A stretch of DNA of 64,000 bases from Diatrype stigma (GCA_022225965.2 JAKJXP020000047.1:1-64000); one strand, 5' to 3'. Shown: positions 44,830 through 58,795, counted from the first letter of the stretch. Notes: generated from the letters alone by a model not told the origin. A program made the numbers and translations.

Positions 44830-46428
44830 GGCTATAGAGATTCATGGAGTCTCTGGACAAGTCCAGCTTTCTCCAAACCTATCATGATACGATGAGCTAC
44901 GGGTATGACGGACGGTTTGGGCCTAGGCATATGTTTTGGCGTTGGTGGTACTGGGGATTCCCACTCTTTCATGGGGAGCTTTAGAGGAGCTTTGGTGTGA
45001 TAAAGGAAGTGTGTTTGGTGGGCTATGATTGAACAATTGCTGCATTTACAGAGAGACCTGGGCTGCGGTGACTACGGTACAATGGCATCTCGTAGTTGCC
45101 AAAGAATCATGATTGCTGCCCTCCCAACGATGATGTATTGATGCATGTTCCCGCTATGCGAAGTGTACCCCTAATGAATTGTGACCTGATCATTTTGGTT
45201 GGTAAGAGGTAACATGAGTTCCCACGCTTACCAAAATCGTAGCCAGTCCGAATTTATACTGGCATACTCCTTAATAACTCCGATAACCATCTGATATCTG
45301 ATTATACAAATTACCTAGGTACTTACAGGTAGCTATCACACTACACCTTATCGATACCTTAACTACCGTACTTCGTACTTCGTACGTACAACATTAAGTA
45401 CCTAAGAAAACACGCTAAGAGAATATGCGAATGCCCCGCACACCAACTACCCGCTTCTAGCAGGTCCCTACCTGCCCTGACTGGACCACTTTTAATGCTA
45501 AAAATCGCCTTGCAGCCGGGCCGACACTGTGCTTGGCCTGCCCTGCCTGACAATACATACATACATCCCATATGGACGGCAGTCGGCAAAGTGCTGTCAA
45601 AGCGCCAAGACCTCGAAAGAACAATGACAGAAGAAGAGCTTGAACGGCCGAATCGATTCCACGTCGGGACCGATGCAATGAATGAATAATGGACTCGTTA
45701 CGACCCGACGTACGACGGGGGCACAGTCCTGCAACTGCGTGCACTTTTCTGCCATTGCACCATTATACTAGTAGAGCAATTAGACGAGAAAATGCCTTAC
45801 CGACGCAGCTACGGTATATGGTGTATGTACAAAAGATGAATACTATGGCTGCTTCGACCTACACTTATGCTATTTAGCGACTCCCTATCTCCGAAGCTGC
45901 TGCTAACCGAAGCTGCTGCTAAGCTGCTAGGTGCTGTAGTTAGGCGCTGTAGTTAGGTGCTACGTAGGCGTGGTAGGTGGTACTAATGACGAGCGGGCTA
46001 TTTGAACACATTTACACATCTACCTACCTACATAGTAGGTAGACTATCACCGCTACTGCTACTCTACTGTCTGCATACCTACGTACGTACTACATACCCT
46101 ACGTACAGACCTACCAGCCGTACCCCATCCATCCTGCTGGGCACGCATTGTACATACTACTCTCAACCTACCAGACTGGACATCCCTATATATATTATAT
46201 ACACCCGGATGGGAAGCGATCCTGGCTGTGTGTATTGTGTATCGTATTGGATTGTGCGATATACGATACCCCAGCTAGTCTAATAACTACCTAGCCTGGG
46301 TTTGAGACTCGGCGGCCATGATAGAAACTTTCCCCCATTGGTCCAGTCCCGACGCCGAAGATCGATGAGGCCGGACGCGCCTCTGATGATTTCTTTGACT
46401 TCTATCGTGTTGTGGCGACAGTTCGATA
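44830..46428. other. Intergenic, upstream of PIK1
   Basis: 1.6 kb with no supported gene. It shows GTACTTC repeats with GTACGTAC at 45366-45390, GCTGCTAA-type imperfect repeats at 45893-45965 and TACCTA motifs at 46018-46045. It includes the PIK1 promoter. Confidence 0.5.
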
Positions 46429-49400
46429 ATGTCGTGGAAACTGCTCCAGCGCTTCATCGAGAGTGACGTCTTCAACCAGAACCCCTTCCTTTCCGTCTCG
46501 TACCTATCGTACGTAAAAAGCCCCCTGGCCTGTCCCGTCTTGTCCCGTCCCGTCCTGTCCTGTCCTGTCCTGCCACTGCCACTGCCGCTGTCATGCATGC
46601 CCCGTGCCCAGGCCAAGCTTGTCAGCTCAGGTCTTTTTTCTTCTTGTCCGCAGCAGCAGCAGCAGCAGCGGCGGCGCAGGCAAAGCAGGCGAACACCGGC
46701 TCAGCTCGCTCACTGACAAGTTTGCTGTTACAGACGATATGCGGATCATGTGGGAATTCACTATGTCTTGTGTTCGAAGCTCCGACAGTTTCCTTACGAG
46801 GACATCGAGTTCTTCCTTCCGCAGTTGTGCCATCTTATAATCAGTGTCGACAACGAGTCTATGGCCCTGGAGGAATTCCTCCTGGATCTGTGCGAGGAAT
46901 CCGTCACCGCAGCGTTGCTGGTTTGTTACCCCCCCTCTTTCTTTGCTCGTGTATCGTGTGTCGTGTGTCCTGTATTGCGTGTCCTGTATCGTATATGTGC
47001 ATGTATACTTCCGCATAGCGTATGTGCGTACAAGGAGAGCTCGGACGAAGTTACTAAAAACGGACGGTATAGACTTTCTGGCTTTTCCAAACTTATTTGC
47101 ACGACCTCGCCTCGACCCCACAAGCACAAGCGTTCCAGACCTGTCGGAGGGTCTACAACAAAGTCCAGCATATCGTCTTCGGCCTTTCGGACTCGAGAAA
47201 GCATGACAAGATCAAGGAGAACATTCTCCCCGTCACCGTCCTCGCCAGTTTTGCATTAGCCAGCATCGGCCTTCCACTCCTACCGCAATGGGCCGGCCCG
47301 CTGGCTGTTGCCCAGGCCAGAAAGGCCATACCTTCTGCCGATGTCATATCCGAGACGAGCGTAGCCCCCAAGGTCGCCAGGAGTCAGACAGTCACCGGGA
47401 CTAGTACCAGGTCACGCCGAAACAGAGATGGACCGAGAGAGACGAGGGAGATGAGCTCGTCATCATCCGATGCGAAAGCCTCAGCGTCTACACCACCGCC
47501 ACCCAGGCCACTGCGCACGCCTCTTCCGCGACCACTCAAATCACCGTTGCCCGAGCCTAGCCCAGTTTTACTCGAGCCGCGCAAACCAGCTGGCATTGAT
47601 AGCAGACTTCTGGAAGCCCGGTTGAGCACTTCATCTCTGCCTCTACCGAGCCTGAGGTCCCCCAGGCTTGATGTGACGAGACCGCCGACCCCAGTTTCCG
47701 CCGGTCCGGCACGTCCCACTGAGACGATATCACGTAGGCACTCTCACCATGTGAAGACAATCATAGGTCAGGCAGAAATGACCTCAGAACAGAGAGGGAG
47801 GCTGTTGCGGCAGAATTACTTCCGTTGCCAAACCGCATTTCTGACCGCGCTCGAGGATATATCGAATCGGCTTGTCATTGTGCCCAAGCCTGCCCGTCTC
47901 AGCGCCCTGCGAGCCGAACTAGCTCTCATTGCCAGAGATCTGCCTGCCGAAGTAGATATACCAGTGATATGCCCACCTTCGCTTGCCGATGGTTCGCCTT
48001 CTAAGAGTCGACATCATCGTATCGTGAGAGTGAACCCAGCAGAAGCGACCGTTTTGAACAGTGCAGAAAAAGTGCCGTATTTGTTGATGGTTGAGATACT
48101 GCGGGATGACTTTACTTTCGACCCCGACTCGGCAGACAACCAGCGGCTGATAGCTACCCTACTGGCTGAGCAGGGTTCTCGCAAGCGCATCTTCGACTTA
48201 TCAGATGCGCAGCGCACGCCTACTGATCGCACGCCAGAACCATCCGCAGACGACAAACCAGACAGTGTCTTTGAGCCGACCTCTGGCGACTTGGGAAGCT
48301 CTCCGCTGCTTCGACCGTTTGACGATAGTGAGACTGCAAACAGGAAAAATGGGAAGGCAATCAAACTTCCAACGCGCTCAGTCACTGCCCCGGGTAGTCT
48401 GTCTTCGGCCGAATCAAACAATACACCCAGGTCGTCAGGGACGTCTGAGTCGATTAGCTCGGGCCCTTCGAGAAAACTGACGATGCCAACGCCGCGTAAC
48501 ACTTCTTCTGATTTCTCGGCACTCGCAACACATATGCGGACAGCATCTCAGATGCTCGCTCAGTTGGAAGCGACGAGCGGTAAGCGGCCGAAGCAGGAGG
48601 TTGCTGCGATTAGATCCAAGATTATTGCCAGTATGCAAAGCCTGGAAGAGCAGAGTTTCGATCTTGACGATGGTCACGGACCGACATTCGACCTGATGTT
48701 GGCCAAATCAGCGACATCCTCAGCGGCCGAGGCAGCATCGGCAGCATCCGAGGCTAATGATCTAGAAGATGATCTTGATCCAGCAAACAACGTAGCTGCC
48801 GGAGTGGCCAGGATGGAAAACGATGCAATGACTGGCGGCGTTCAAAGAAAGGGTGATCGAGATGATCCTAGCGCTGCCGTTTTTGGCGAGGCGTGGAATG
48901 TCAAGAAGGAACGCATCCGCAAGTCCTCCCCGTACGGCTGGATGAAGAACTGGGACCTCGTTAGCGTCATCATCAAGACAGGAGCCGATCTGCGTCAGGA
49001 GGCCTTCGCTTGTCAGCTCATCCAGGTGTGCGACAAGATATTTTCTGACGCTAACATCGGTGTCTGGGTGAAGCTCATGCGGATATTGGTCACGGGTGAA
49101 TCCTCGGGTCTCATCGAGACCATCACTAATGGTGTCTCGCTTCATTCACTCAAACGCAGTCTGACGCTGGAGTCGATCGAGTCAGGAGTCAACCCCCGGC
49201 GACGGTTTGCGACTCTGAAGGACCATTGGGTCAAAACGTTCGGCAAACCGGACAGCGAACCATACAAGGCAGCTGTTGATGCCTTCAAACGTTCGCTCGC
49301 GGCATACAGCATGATATCCTACATCCTACAGCTGAAGGATCGTCATAACGGGAATCTGCTCATTGACAATGAAGGACACGTGATTCACATCGATTTCGGA

Positions 49401-49946
49401 TTCATGCTATCCAACTCTCCCGGTTCTGTCGGATTCGAAGCAGCGCCCTTCAAGCTGACATACGAGTACGTTGACGTTCTTGGCGGGGTCGGGTCTCCCG
49501 ACTTTGACGATTACAAGAAATTATGCAAGCAAGCGTTCCAAGGTAAGGTTGAGACTTTTTCTAGCCGAGTCTATCGTGTTCGCCCATTTACTAACGTATT
49601 CCATCAGCATTACGTCGTTCAGCAGACAATATCATCGACCTGGTGAGCATGATGGGACGAGAATCCAACATGCCCTGCTTTTCAGCTGGTGTTGTGCAAG
49701 CGACAACCGCCCTGCGCCAGCGTTTCCAGCTGCATTTGAGTGCCGATGAGGCTGAGAATTTTGTGGAGACGGATCTGATAACCAAATCTCTCGGCAGTTA
49801 TTATACACGACTGTGAGTCGTCCCTTTTCCTGGCACCAACCACCGCAGCCACTTCTTACCTTTCCACTTCATGGAAAATCATGTTCTGTTCTGACTCTTC
49901 GTGCAGCTACGACACGTTCCAATACCGGACCCAGGGTATATACTAG
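46429..49946 (+). CDS. PIK1: Phosphatidylinositol 4-kinase, Pik1 type
   Basis: Makes phosphatidylinositol 4-phosphate at the Golgi (and in the nucleus in yeast) and is essential for secretion. Exons are 46429-46508, 46734-46920, 47073-49542, 49608-49812 and 49907-49946, giving 993 aa. Each junction restores a conserved segment, for example SYLSRYADHVGIHYVL, AALLTFWLFQTYLHDLA and CKQAFQALRRSADNIIDLV. The N-terminal lipid-kinase-unique region carries the segment that in yeast binds Frq1. The middle is Ser/Pro-rich and probably disordered. The C-terminal kinase has DLRQEAFACQLI, the catalytic loop KDRHNGN (Asp845) and HIDFGFML (metal-binding Asp863). The last exon encodes only about 12 residues (YDTFQYRTQGIY). 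Intron 1 contains CAG/GCC repeats. Confidence 0.95.
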
Positions 49947-49952
49947 GGAGAG

Positions 49953-49986
<34 letters not shown>

Positions 49987-51963
49987 GGTCCTTACTGTCG
50001 TCGAGGATCCGATCTGTTTTGGAGAACTTTTTGATAGAGGGAGGGAGGGGTTAGATAGGTGGGAGCCAGGGGCTAGCTAAGCTATGCTATGCGTGCGGCG
50101 GGTTGTGAACGAACGAATAGCATCAACGAAATGGCATCTGGGCGGCGTTTTAGCAGGCGACGATAGACTCTCACGATTAGGATACAATGTTTCCCTTCCA
50201 CCCGGGTTGATCGCGACCTGTGGTTGCCGCCGCCTAAGGGATGAGATATATGTTCACCATACGTGTGCAAATACCTCTTTTTTGAATGTTGATACGAGAT
50301 AGACCGGCATAGATAGTCATGAAAGACTCCACCATATCTCAGACGTCTAGCCTGCGCTGTGCTATGTATAACTACACCCTATGGGCGTGCCATACTTGAG
50401 AGGTTTGGTTGGAAGGGGTAGGTAGCAATGTTGGACCTACATGGCATTGAAGGGAACACCGCCATAGTGTGTTGTAGTAAGTCGTAGCTGATATCATCGG
50501 TAGGGGGATGGATATGTTATCAGTGCAATCACCAACATTTCCAACATGCTTCATCGTTTTCCTATTGTCACTTGTGCCTGTAGCTCGAAGTCGACGATGG
50601 CCATATTATGTTCTTGGGATATCATAGCCCGTCGCCCTTGACTATTGCTGCTAAGATGGCTACACCTCGTATGTTCATGCCACCCACGGCACAGTAGGCC
50701 CACTACATTTTCCTATTGTTTGCTGCTCAAGCTACCTACCTACCGGAGATCGTGTTTCTCCCGGCATGTGTCGTCGGCCCTGAGCTGAGTCTAGGTACTT
50801 ACACCAGGGTCACCTAGTGGTGGTGATGGCGGCGGTGGCAGTGTCGAGCCCCAGAGAGCTCGTACCTAGGTACTGTTCTGATGTATGTATTACGTATGCA
50901 ATTTTTACTCTGGGTGACTTCCATCCTCTGCTGCTAGGTGAGGGGTATCGTCAAGCATGTCGTCGGTCCCTTTTGTATGGTACCTTGTGACTCGAGAAGC
51001 TGACGGCCACGTCATGTGTCGTGGACATCCTGTATGCCCGTAGAGAATGAATCTTGCCAGTGCTAGGTAGCCAACTGCGCATCTGTGACTGCCTGTGTAT
51101 GTAGTAGACGTCGTCGACGACGACCAAAGTATCGTGGTACCAGTGCCAATTCTTCCTCATTAGGTGACTGTACGTCTATCCCTCTTACACCCAATACCTA
51201 CCTACCATCGACTAGACCCATGCTTCGGCCTTGGATTCTTACATTCACTTTTCACTTCCACTTACCTATATGCCACTCGGTGATACCACTAGAAGTGTGG
51301 TTTAGACGTCTTCCTACCATTCCCGGCTCGTCTCTACTACATACCACACCTACCTAATCACTGGGTTTTCCATTTCCACCGGCGGCATCTTCTACCTATT
51401 GGCCTAATAATTGGCACATCGACCTCTTCCCATTGTTACTCAACATTGGTCTTCACTTCTCTCCCACTCGTGGATGATTCCCTTCGTCAAGTAAACTTGA
51501 GTTCCAGCCCGCTAAGCAAAGCCCTGATCCTTCTATTGCGTCCATCTAGAAACTTATCTAGACACTCCGGTTCCTCCAACCAAGCCTTCCGGTACTTCCC
51601 AATCGTGCCTCTTCACTACCACTTCTTCCACCAGCTTTTCTTCCTCTTCTTTCAAGACGAAGTAGCCCACGCTTTCCCACCTGTGTTCTTCACTCCGGAT
51701 GACTGTGATCCCTTCGGATTGACTGATTATCCTAGAGACTCATTGCACTCTCTACTACACCATACATACCTGCGTGGCCAACTACCGGTAGTTATCTTCC
51801 TACCTTTCCTCTCTTCCCTCCTTCCTCAACTTGCTTGTTTTCCCCCCCTCCTCAGCTCACTTTACTTTCCTCCCCTCCATACCTACTACCCACCGCACAC
51901 CCCACGCCTATCAACCAGAACAAAAACACCATCACGGTTACCTTTCCGTCCTCGTCTTCCAAG
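49947..51963. other. Intergenic, upstream of unrecognised gene
   Basis: 2.0 kb with no supported gene. A TA dinucleotide run begins just past the PIK1 stop. The 500 bp before the next start codon are strongly T/C-rich (51440-51960) and produce a 195-codon frame with no domain; this looks like a fungal pyrimidine-rich promoter or 5' UTR. Confidence 0.55.
49954..49981. repeat. TA microsatellite
   Basis: About 14 TA units, 8 bp after the PIK1 stop codon, so probably in its 3' UTR. Confidence 0.95.
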
Positions 51964-53519
51964 ATGCCGGTCCCAACCACCACAAAGATGCGCAACTGGA
52001 CCGAGTTCGAGCTCAACACGGTGCTCGCCCTGATCTGCAAGGGCACGAACCTGAACGACCACGTCGGCTTCGCGACCAAGCTGAACAAGGCCCTCAATGG
52101 CAAAAAAGTCGACCAGGACATCCCTCGCAAGGAGGTGCGGAAGCTGCTCGACTATCTCGACGAGAACCACAAGCAGACCAGTAAGTTATGTCCAGTCCAT
52201 CCTATCCTCTATCCTCTATCTTCGATCTTCGATCTTCGATCTTCGATCTTCCTGGAAAATTCCTTATCTACGAGGGCTCCCTCCCCCGCCCCCACCTCCT
52301 CCGGTATCCTTCAGTTGGACATCTTCAGTCTTTACCCACCCTCCTACAACAAGCAAACACCCAAGCATCCCACGGGATTCTTGGGGGTGAAGAGTTTGCT
52401 TGTGTGCTTGGCTGTAATCAGAATATGGATATCCATCTGCTCTTGCCCTCTCCTAACCTCACTTCGTCTCCCGCCACTTGTCCTAGCAATGATGAACATA
52501 TGTACATGTCTACTTCCTCAGACTGGACTTAGCCACTATCTATCTATCTACCCATCTCTCCATATGTATCAACTACCCAGCTAACATCCTCTTCTTAGTG
52601 AACCTCCTCAAGCGCCAGGGCGTCCCCCATCGTATCACGCGGATGCAGAAGCTGGCCTTCGCCCGTGCCTACCCCCCCTGGGACCCGACGCTCGAGGAGG
52701 GAAACACCAAGCGCCCCCGCCAGAGGGCGCGAGCTCCTGCCCGGGCCCAGAAGCAGAAGACGCTGGAGACCATCGTTGTTGCAGCCGATAAGCCGAAGCA
52801 AGACCGTGTCTGTTAGTATTCCCTCCAACACCTAACTGATCAAACACCTCGGTTTTCAAAGCTAACCGTCATTGTTATCACCAGACGATACCCCAGCGGC
52901 CCGCAAGAATCGGGGTACTGCCACCGCCACCACTGCGCAGCAGCACTCATCGGGCTCATCGTCGTCCTCCAACATCTTCGTGACGCCAGTCACTTCGGGT
53001 CCTCGCCCAACCCAAGCCAACGACCCCTCCCCAGCCGTACGCAGCAGCACGAGCGTGCCCAACCTGCCCCCCAAGCTCTCGCCAGCCATCCCGGCCTACA
53101 CCCACAACACGGCGGCTCCCAAGCCCGTCATCGGGCGGGGCTACGAACAGATCGGCGCCCACTATACTTCCCGGGGCACAGAGGCCTACAATCGTCGGAA
53201 GGAGGGTCGTTCGTCCCCCTACGCCACCGGCCATCGTCATGGGCATGGGCATGGGCATGACCATCGTCACCGAGCATCCCACGAGAAGCCCGGTTCCGGC
53301 TCCGGCTCCATCCCTGGCTCCGTCCCCGGGTACGGCTACGGCGACCACCCGTACTACGACCCGAACTACCGCGTCCGCCAGCAGGAGGCGGCGTATCGGG
53401 AGAGGGAGGGGTACGGCCAGCCTAGAAGTGCCGGCGAGCACCAGCAGCACCAGCACCAGCACCAGCAGCGCCCCCGCCATTACGGTGCTCTGCCTGGACT
53501 TCGGGATCCCTTCGTATGA
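51964..53519 (+). CDS. Unrecognised protein with N-terminal helical domain
   Basis: I do not recognise a named family. Exons 51964-52180, 52599-52811 and 52885-53519 give 354 aa, with GTAAGT and GTTAGT donors that keep frame. The first about 105 residues are compact and helical (NWTEFELNTVLALICKGTNL, then KVDQDIPRKEVRKLLDYLD) and continue across intron 1 into MNLLKRQGVPHRITRMQKLA. This could be a small DNA- or protein-binding domain. The rest is low-complexity: Arg/Ala/Lys, Ser/Thr/Pro, a HGHGHGHDHRH run, Gly/Tyr-rich stretches and a Gln/His run. A short conserved-looking end (GALPGLRDPFV) closes it. Intron 1 is unusually long for this window (418 bp) and holds a TTCGATC repeat. Splicing is consistent, but no function is claimed. 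Confidence 0.7.
52221..52248. repeat. TTCGATC tandem repeat in intron
   Basis: Four perfect 7-bp units, preceded by TATCCTC repeats, inside intron 1 of the unrecognised gene. Confidence 0.9.
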
Positions 53520-54467
53520 GGATCCCACGACTTCTTCCGCCGTGGTTCGGGGAGTCGGGGCCAACCACCCACCTACCCATGGGATTTGCAGAGGGTGGGG
53601 GGGTATAGGATAGCTCCTCCAGCTCCCAGCAGGCGCGTGAACGGGGGCGAACTGATCGTTTTTGGGGCCGTTCTTGGTCATGTGACAGTGGGAACCTGAT
53701 TGGCAGAGACTCACGAGTTCATATTGGTCTGGTATTGCATCAATGGCTAGGTACACGAAAGAGCCAGGGACAATTCTTCTTGCTAGGGAGTTCAGGTTGC
53801 TTTTAGGCTTCCACGATACCGTTCGATCATGGTATCGTGTTTCTTCAGGTTGTTAGGGAGGCAGATAGATTGATACCCCAGAGCAGCGTAGCTTTTTTCT
53901 TTTGGTCGTAATGAGATACCCTTTGTTTTCCTGCGAGTATTTTTTCCCTCTTCATCGTTCAGGTGCTGGCTACAGTCCTCGAGATTCAAGCTTGTACGAA
54001 GATCTACTTCATCTGGTTTGATGGTTCGCACTTGTAACCAGCTAACTATTAATCGTATATATGCGAAGGGCCAGCAGCAGGTACACTGTTTTGCGTATCC
54101 GGTTCTAGACTTATCTACGCAAATATTTCCATACGAGTATTAGTTGGTTTCAAGGTTAACATCTTCAAGATTCAAGAATTAGCTATTTTGTTATTAGCAA
54201 CTCTACTTGCGCATTTTATTTAGGTTAGAGTATTTTCTTGCACAGTGATGGCCTTATGAACCAGATCGGTGGTGCATACGACCTCGATGGTGTATGTATG
54301 GATTGCAATGTATTATATTGTACACCATCACTTCACAAGAGGCCGCAGATATGTCTTCTGGTCTCGTCAGCATCATAATGACCATCAATCTCTCGCAATG
54401 GTTCGAAAATCCCATATAGGGACGCCATGCATCTCGGTACTCCCCCATACAGCCATACCAAAACAAT

Positions 54468-54536
54468 AAGAAGAAGAAGAAAGAGAAAGAGAAAGAAAAA
54501 GAAAAAAGAAAAAAGAAAAAAAGAAGAAAAAAAAAG
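54468..54536. repeat. 69-nt homopurine tract
   Basis: Sixty-nine consecutive A/G bases on the plus strand, mostly AAG and AAAAAG units, immediately followed by TTTT. Such tracts can form triplex (H-) DNA. Confidence 0.93.
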
Positions 54537-55102
54537 TTTTGCTACATAGGTTTCGAATCCTCATGTTTTGTAGTAACAAATAGCAAAATTTTTATAGAGT
54601 TCGTTCAGTAGTTTGGCTACCGCCTTAGTTCTCTGATATGACACGGACTGCGTCAGTCTTGATCATAACCCCTACTTCAGCTTGGTGTCTGTTTCTGGCG
54701 AAAGTTCAATCACTTAATATCAATTATATCCTCTCCCGCCAGGTGTCAAACTTCCCGAGTTATGCCGAATGCTTATTCGGGTCGCGTGTTTATTCAAGTC
54801 GCGTGCTTATTCAAGTCGATTGTTTATTCAAGTTCAGCATGGACCACATCCACATGCCTGCGTCTAGCTATAAGTCCTGTCCTGTCCTGCCTAGGGTTGC
54901 GGTTGCGGTTGTGGTTGCTCATGATCATGATCATGATCGTGGTCATATGGACACGGAAGAAGCCGTTGATCTCTTCTTCTGCTTCTGCTTCTGCTCCTGC
55001 TTCTGCTTCTGCTCCTGCTTCTGCGAATGTCTAGACGGCTGGTGTTGCGTTGCATCCCGCACCCGAGGAGACGCAAGGACAAGCCACCCACCTACCTGCC
55101 TA

Positions 55103-55103
<1 letters not shown>

Positions 55104-55141
<38 letters not shown>
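55104..55141. repeat. CA microsatellite
   Basis: About 19 CA units. Confidence 0.95.
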
Positions 55142-55144
<3 letters not shown>

Positions 55145-55694
55145 TTATAATATGTACGTCCATCCCACCCCCCTCCAAACCGATCGGCCAACCAACCGGC
55201 TGAAGCGCAGCCCCCAACGGCGGCACCTGTGTCCCACGTCCCTGGCTCGAGGCCGCATACTGGAAGTAACATGAATCACTATCCGCTTGTTAGTCAGCTC
55301 AGCCGCTTCCGCTGTCCTCTCCTCTACCCATGACCCCCACGACCCCCATTTTCTCACCTAAGAAGCCGGGCGAGAGGTGTTACGCACCTAATGTAGGATG
55401 TATAAATAGCTAACAAAAGAAAAAAAGAAGAAAACGAAAGAAAAAGCTCTCCTCACGAGGACCTACCACGCCACGCCTAGTTCTATCCCCCTATTTATCG
55501 TACTCTGTCGTGTGCTAGTGGGAGCGTTCGGTGTGACTGGCCCTATCCTGGAGAGAGGCTAGTCTAGCTAGAGTCGAGACAGCAGCGTGGTCAGGATTCA
55601 TGTGTACGCACGTAGATGCATACTGCATGCACATGCGTACATATATACACCTGATTGGTATACCTTGCCCACTGGCGCCGCGGGGGCGGACACA

Positions 55695-55739
55695 CGTGCG
55701 TGCGTGTGTGCGCGCGTGCGTGCGTGCGTGCGTGCGTGT
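55695..55739. repeat. CGTG/GCGT microsatellite
   Basis: Alternating purine-pyrimidine run of GTGC/GCGT units with a GTGTGTGCGCGCG interruption. The sequence type favours Z-DNA. Confidence 0.9.
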
Positions 55740-58700
55740 AGTACGCATGTCAAGGTATAGGGAAAAGAAATAGGCGAGCATATAGCCCGCATCCGGGGCG
55801 GGCGTGGCGGCGCTGTGGCGGGCCCTAAACTAGGAGTTGGTGAGAATGCCTGCCCACATGGTCGACCCGGCGAGGAGTTTTCCAGATCGGGAGCGTCAGG
55901 GGAGACGGAAAAAGCAAAGTCGATGTTCCTCATCTGTCGAATGCTCTGTCTGACATGGGATGACACCTGCATACATCCATCCATCCCTCGGAATTCTCCA
56001 GAGCTTCCGGGTTCTCTAGATTGTCTTGAATCCTTAGGATGGGAAGAAAGGGAAAAGGACTGACTGACAGGGCTGGGACCGGGGTAGCAGAGGAAGGTTT
56101 CCCAATCACTACACTTGCATCAATTAATTCCATCTCAGCCTCGTCCTGGCCTGCTTCTTGCCAGCATGTATATTTCTGGTGGTCTTAGCCAGTCATCCAG
56201 CCTCTTGTTTGGCTGGTTTAGTTGCGTAACTTCCTGTGCACGGGCATATGTAAGTGATAGTCTAGTTAATCTGTTCTCGCCCTGGTTAGGCATACGCCTA
56301 TACGTACGCCCACACGAATGCGGGCTACTTGCCAAACGAGTATTATTCAACTGCTGTGCGCTTTCGTTACCTGCCTTCACGGAGAAGGATATGCTGTGTG
56401 AAGGGGGATGATAATAGATAGGCTCAGGAGGCCCGAGGCTGCTCGAGTCTTACGCTATCACCATGCCGCGGTAAAGCGGCATCGCACGGTAACACTGCGT
56501 CGCGTTGTATTGCCTGACTGCCTGCCTGCTCTGTGCGACGAGACGGGATGAGATGGGACGGCCATCATCCTTCGAGCCCAATGAAGAGGGGACTGCTGCT
56601 GTGCAATGTCTCACATGACACGATACGATACCAGTAGGTACCTCATGAGATCGTGATCGCCGAGCCGAGATCAGATGGACAGCAGACCTTTTCTTTCACT
56701 TCTCTTTCCTCACCCCCCTCTTGTAGGACTGTCAATCAGACGAGAGCCTATGCGCTGTACGTTATTGCCAGAGCAAGCCATAACTCCATAGACTGGCCAG
56801 TATCGGACATGTATGTACGTACGTATGATGTATTATACTGTCGATTTCGCCTCAAATGCTATACAATTGCCATCAGCAGTCACGAGCTCAAGAGACAGAC
56901 GAGGAAGAAGAAGAATACCACTGGCAAGACAAGAAGATGAGATTGAACCCTTAGGTAGCCGCTCTGCTTACCTTGGCACTCTTCGTATATCGCCTCGCTG
57001 TACCACCAACGCTCCGGCACATCTTTCCCCTATTTGACGCTATATCTTTGGCCATCCGCTGGCCAGGAGTGCAAGGTTCATCGTCAGTATGGTGTGTTTG
57101 TGCTGTTTACCCATAAACCTACAAGAAAAGAAGCAAAAACATATATATGATAGAGCGCACGCGGCAGGGCACGCTATCTGTATGTAAGCACCAAAGCAAT
57201 CACTCAATTGGGATGGCGATGATTGGATGGGAAAGGCCTCAATAGATCAATAGATAGGTAATCAGGTAGGGCGACCACTTGCTTCCTGCATTCTTACTGG
57301 GTCGATTGGCGTAGTATAGGTTCACCTATAATGATTTATCTGCCTCTGTATAGATATAAGCACACACTTATGCCTCAAAATTATCTTTGGCCCCCTCCAG
57401 AGCTTTGTGTTCCTTTTATCTGCCGTGATCCTTCAACCCTGAGAACCCCCGGTGGTTTATAGAAACTACAATTGATGTTTTTACTCCCCCCTATAAAATA
57501 ACACCACCGTGTCCATTTGCATGGAAACGGGAACACACTCCAGTGCCGTCCCATGAAATGGGGGATTGATATAGATGCAGAGACACCCCCCAAACACTTC
57601 CCCTCTGCTGGATATGTATAGAATACCAGATATATAGACTCGCTTACTGGACTCCTCGCTTAAGACTCACACTCACTCCTTATTCGCAACGCACCATCAT
57701 AACCAACCCAGATAAAAAGCCGCTCCCGATTGACGCGCGTCGCATAGCTGGAATAATAGAAAGGACAATAATAAATAAGACAGACCCTGCTCATATATGG
57801 TACGGTGGCATGCGAGAAAACGATCACCGAGTAAGGGGGGAGCCCACTCGCTCGCTCACCCGACCCGAATCGGGCAGCCGGGGACGAGGGCGAGGTTCCC
57901 AAGAAGGAAGTCGGTGAGCATGGGGGGCCTCAAGGAACCACAGCAACAATATAATAAGACTAGATAACATCGATGATATCCCACACCCCTTTCCCTCCCC
58001 CACGTGGGTATATATGCATGCGGTGAGGCTACCGTAGAGAGCAGGTACCAAGAACAGAAAGAAAGGTCCTTGGTAGGAGCATGCAATGCAACATCCGCCC
58101 CCCTAATCTCGACGTCGAGCCCATCCCCTGAAGCGGTCGATTGGCCGGTGGAAGTAAAAGTCTGACCGGTAACAAGGAGGCAGCGATCTAACCCCTTAAG
58201 CCGATAGAGACGTGAGATGTCGTAAGCGCCGATGAAGCGAGGGCTCCTGTAGCTGTCTGTGTCGTTGGACCGGAGTCGGGAGGATGTGAGCTTGGGGGTG
58301 TCCTACCTAATAAGCTGGCTGCTGCTGACAGGACGGACTCGGGGATGCAAATGGATACATAACACAAAGTAAAATAGATGAGCGACTTCACTAGGCAGCG
58401 AGATACGTTGAAGAGATAGATAGATACCCAGCCAAGACGATCTCTGATCAATAGATAGATAGATGAAAGATAGATAGATAGGCAATATGAAAAAAAATAA
58501 TGTAAGAAAAGCTATCACCACTTGTTCTCACACGTGGCTCCCTCCCCGTCCCCGGGTATTTCCCGCCAGCCAGTCAGCCAGCCAATGACCGATACCAGCG
58601 AGAGACAGATAGACAGACAAGACGGGGCGAGATCCCCCACACACCGCTGTTGTGGTAGTAGAACGGGATGAAAAAAGAATAGCCGGCCGGCTTCAGCTGG

Positions 58701-58795
58701 CTTTGCTTTCCGACCTTGCTGACTTCGACTCGTCCGCCTGTGGATTGTCGGTGAGCTGAGCTGGTGAGACAATTCCCGACGACGGAAGAGGGAGT

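Noticed and set aside
51446..52033. 195-codon plus-strand frame upstream of the 51.9-kb gene
   Set aside because: Its Leu/Pro/Ser/Phe-rich composition comes from a pyrimidine-rich promoter or 5' UTR, and it overlaps the real start in another frame.
54638..55150. 170-codon plus-strand frame
   Set aside because: Its second half is Cys/Phe/Ser repeats from TTCTGC units and a CA repeat; no domain.
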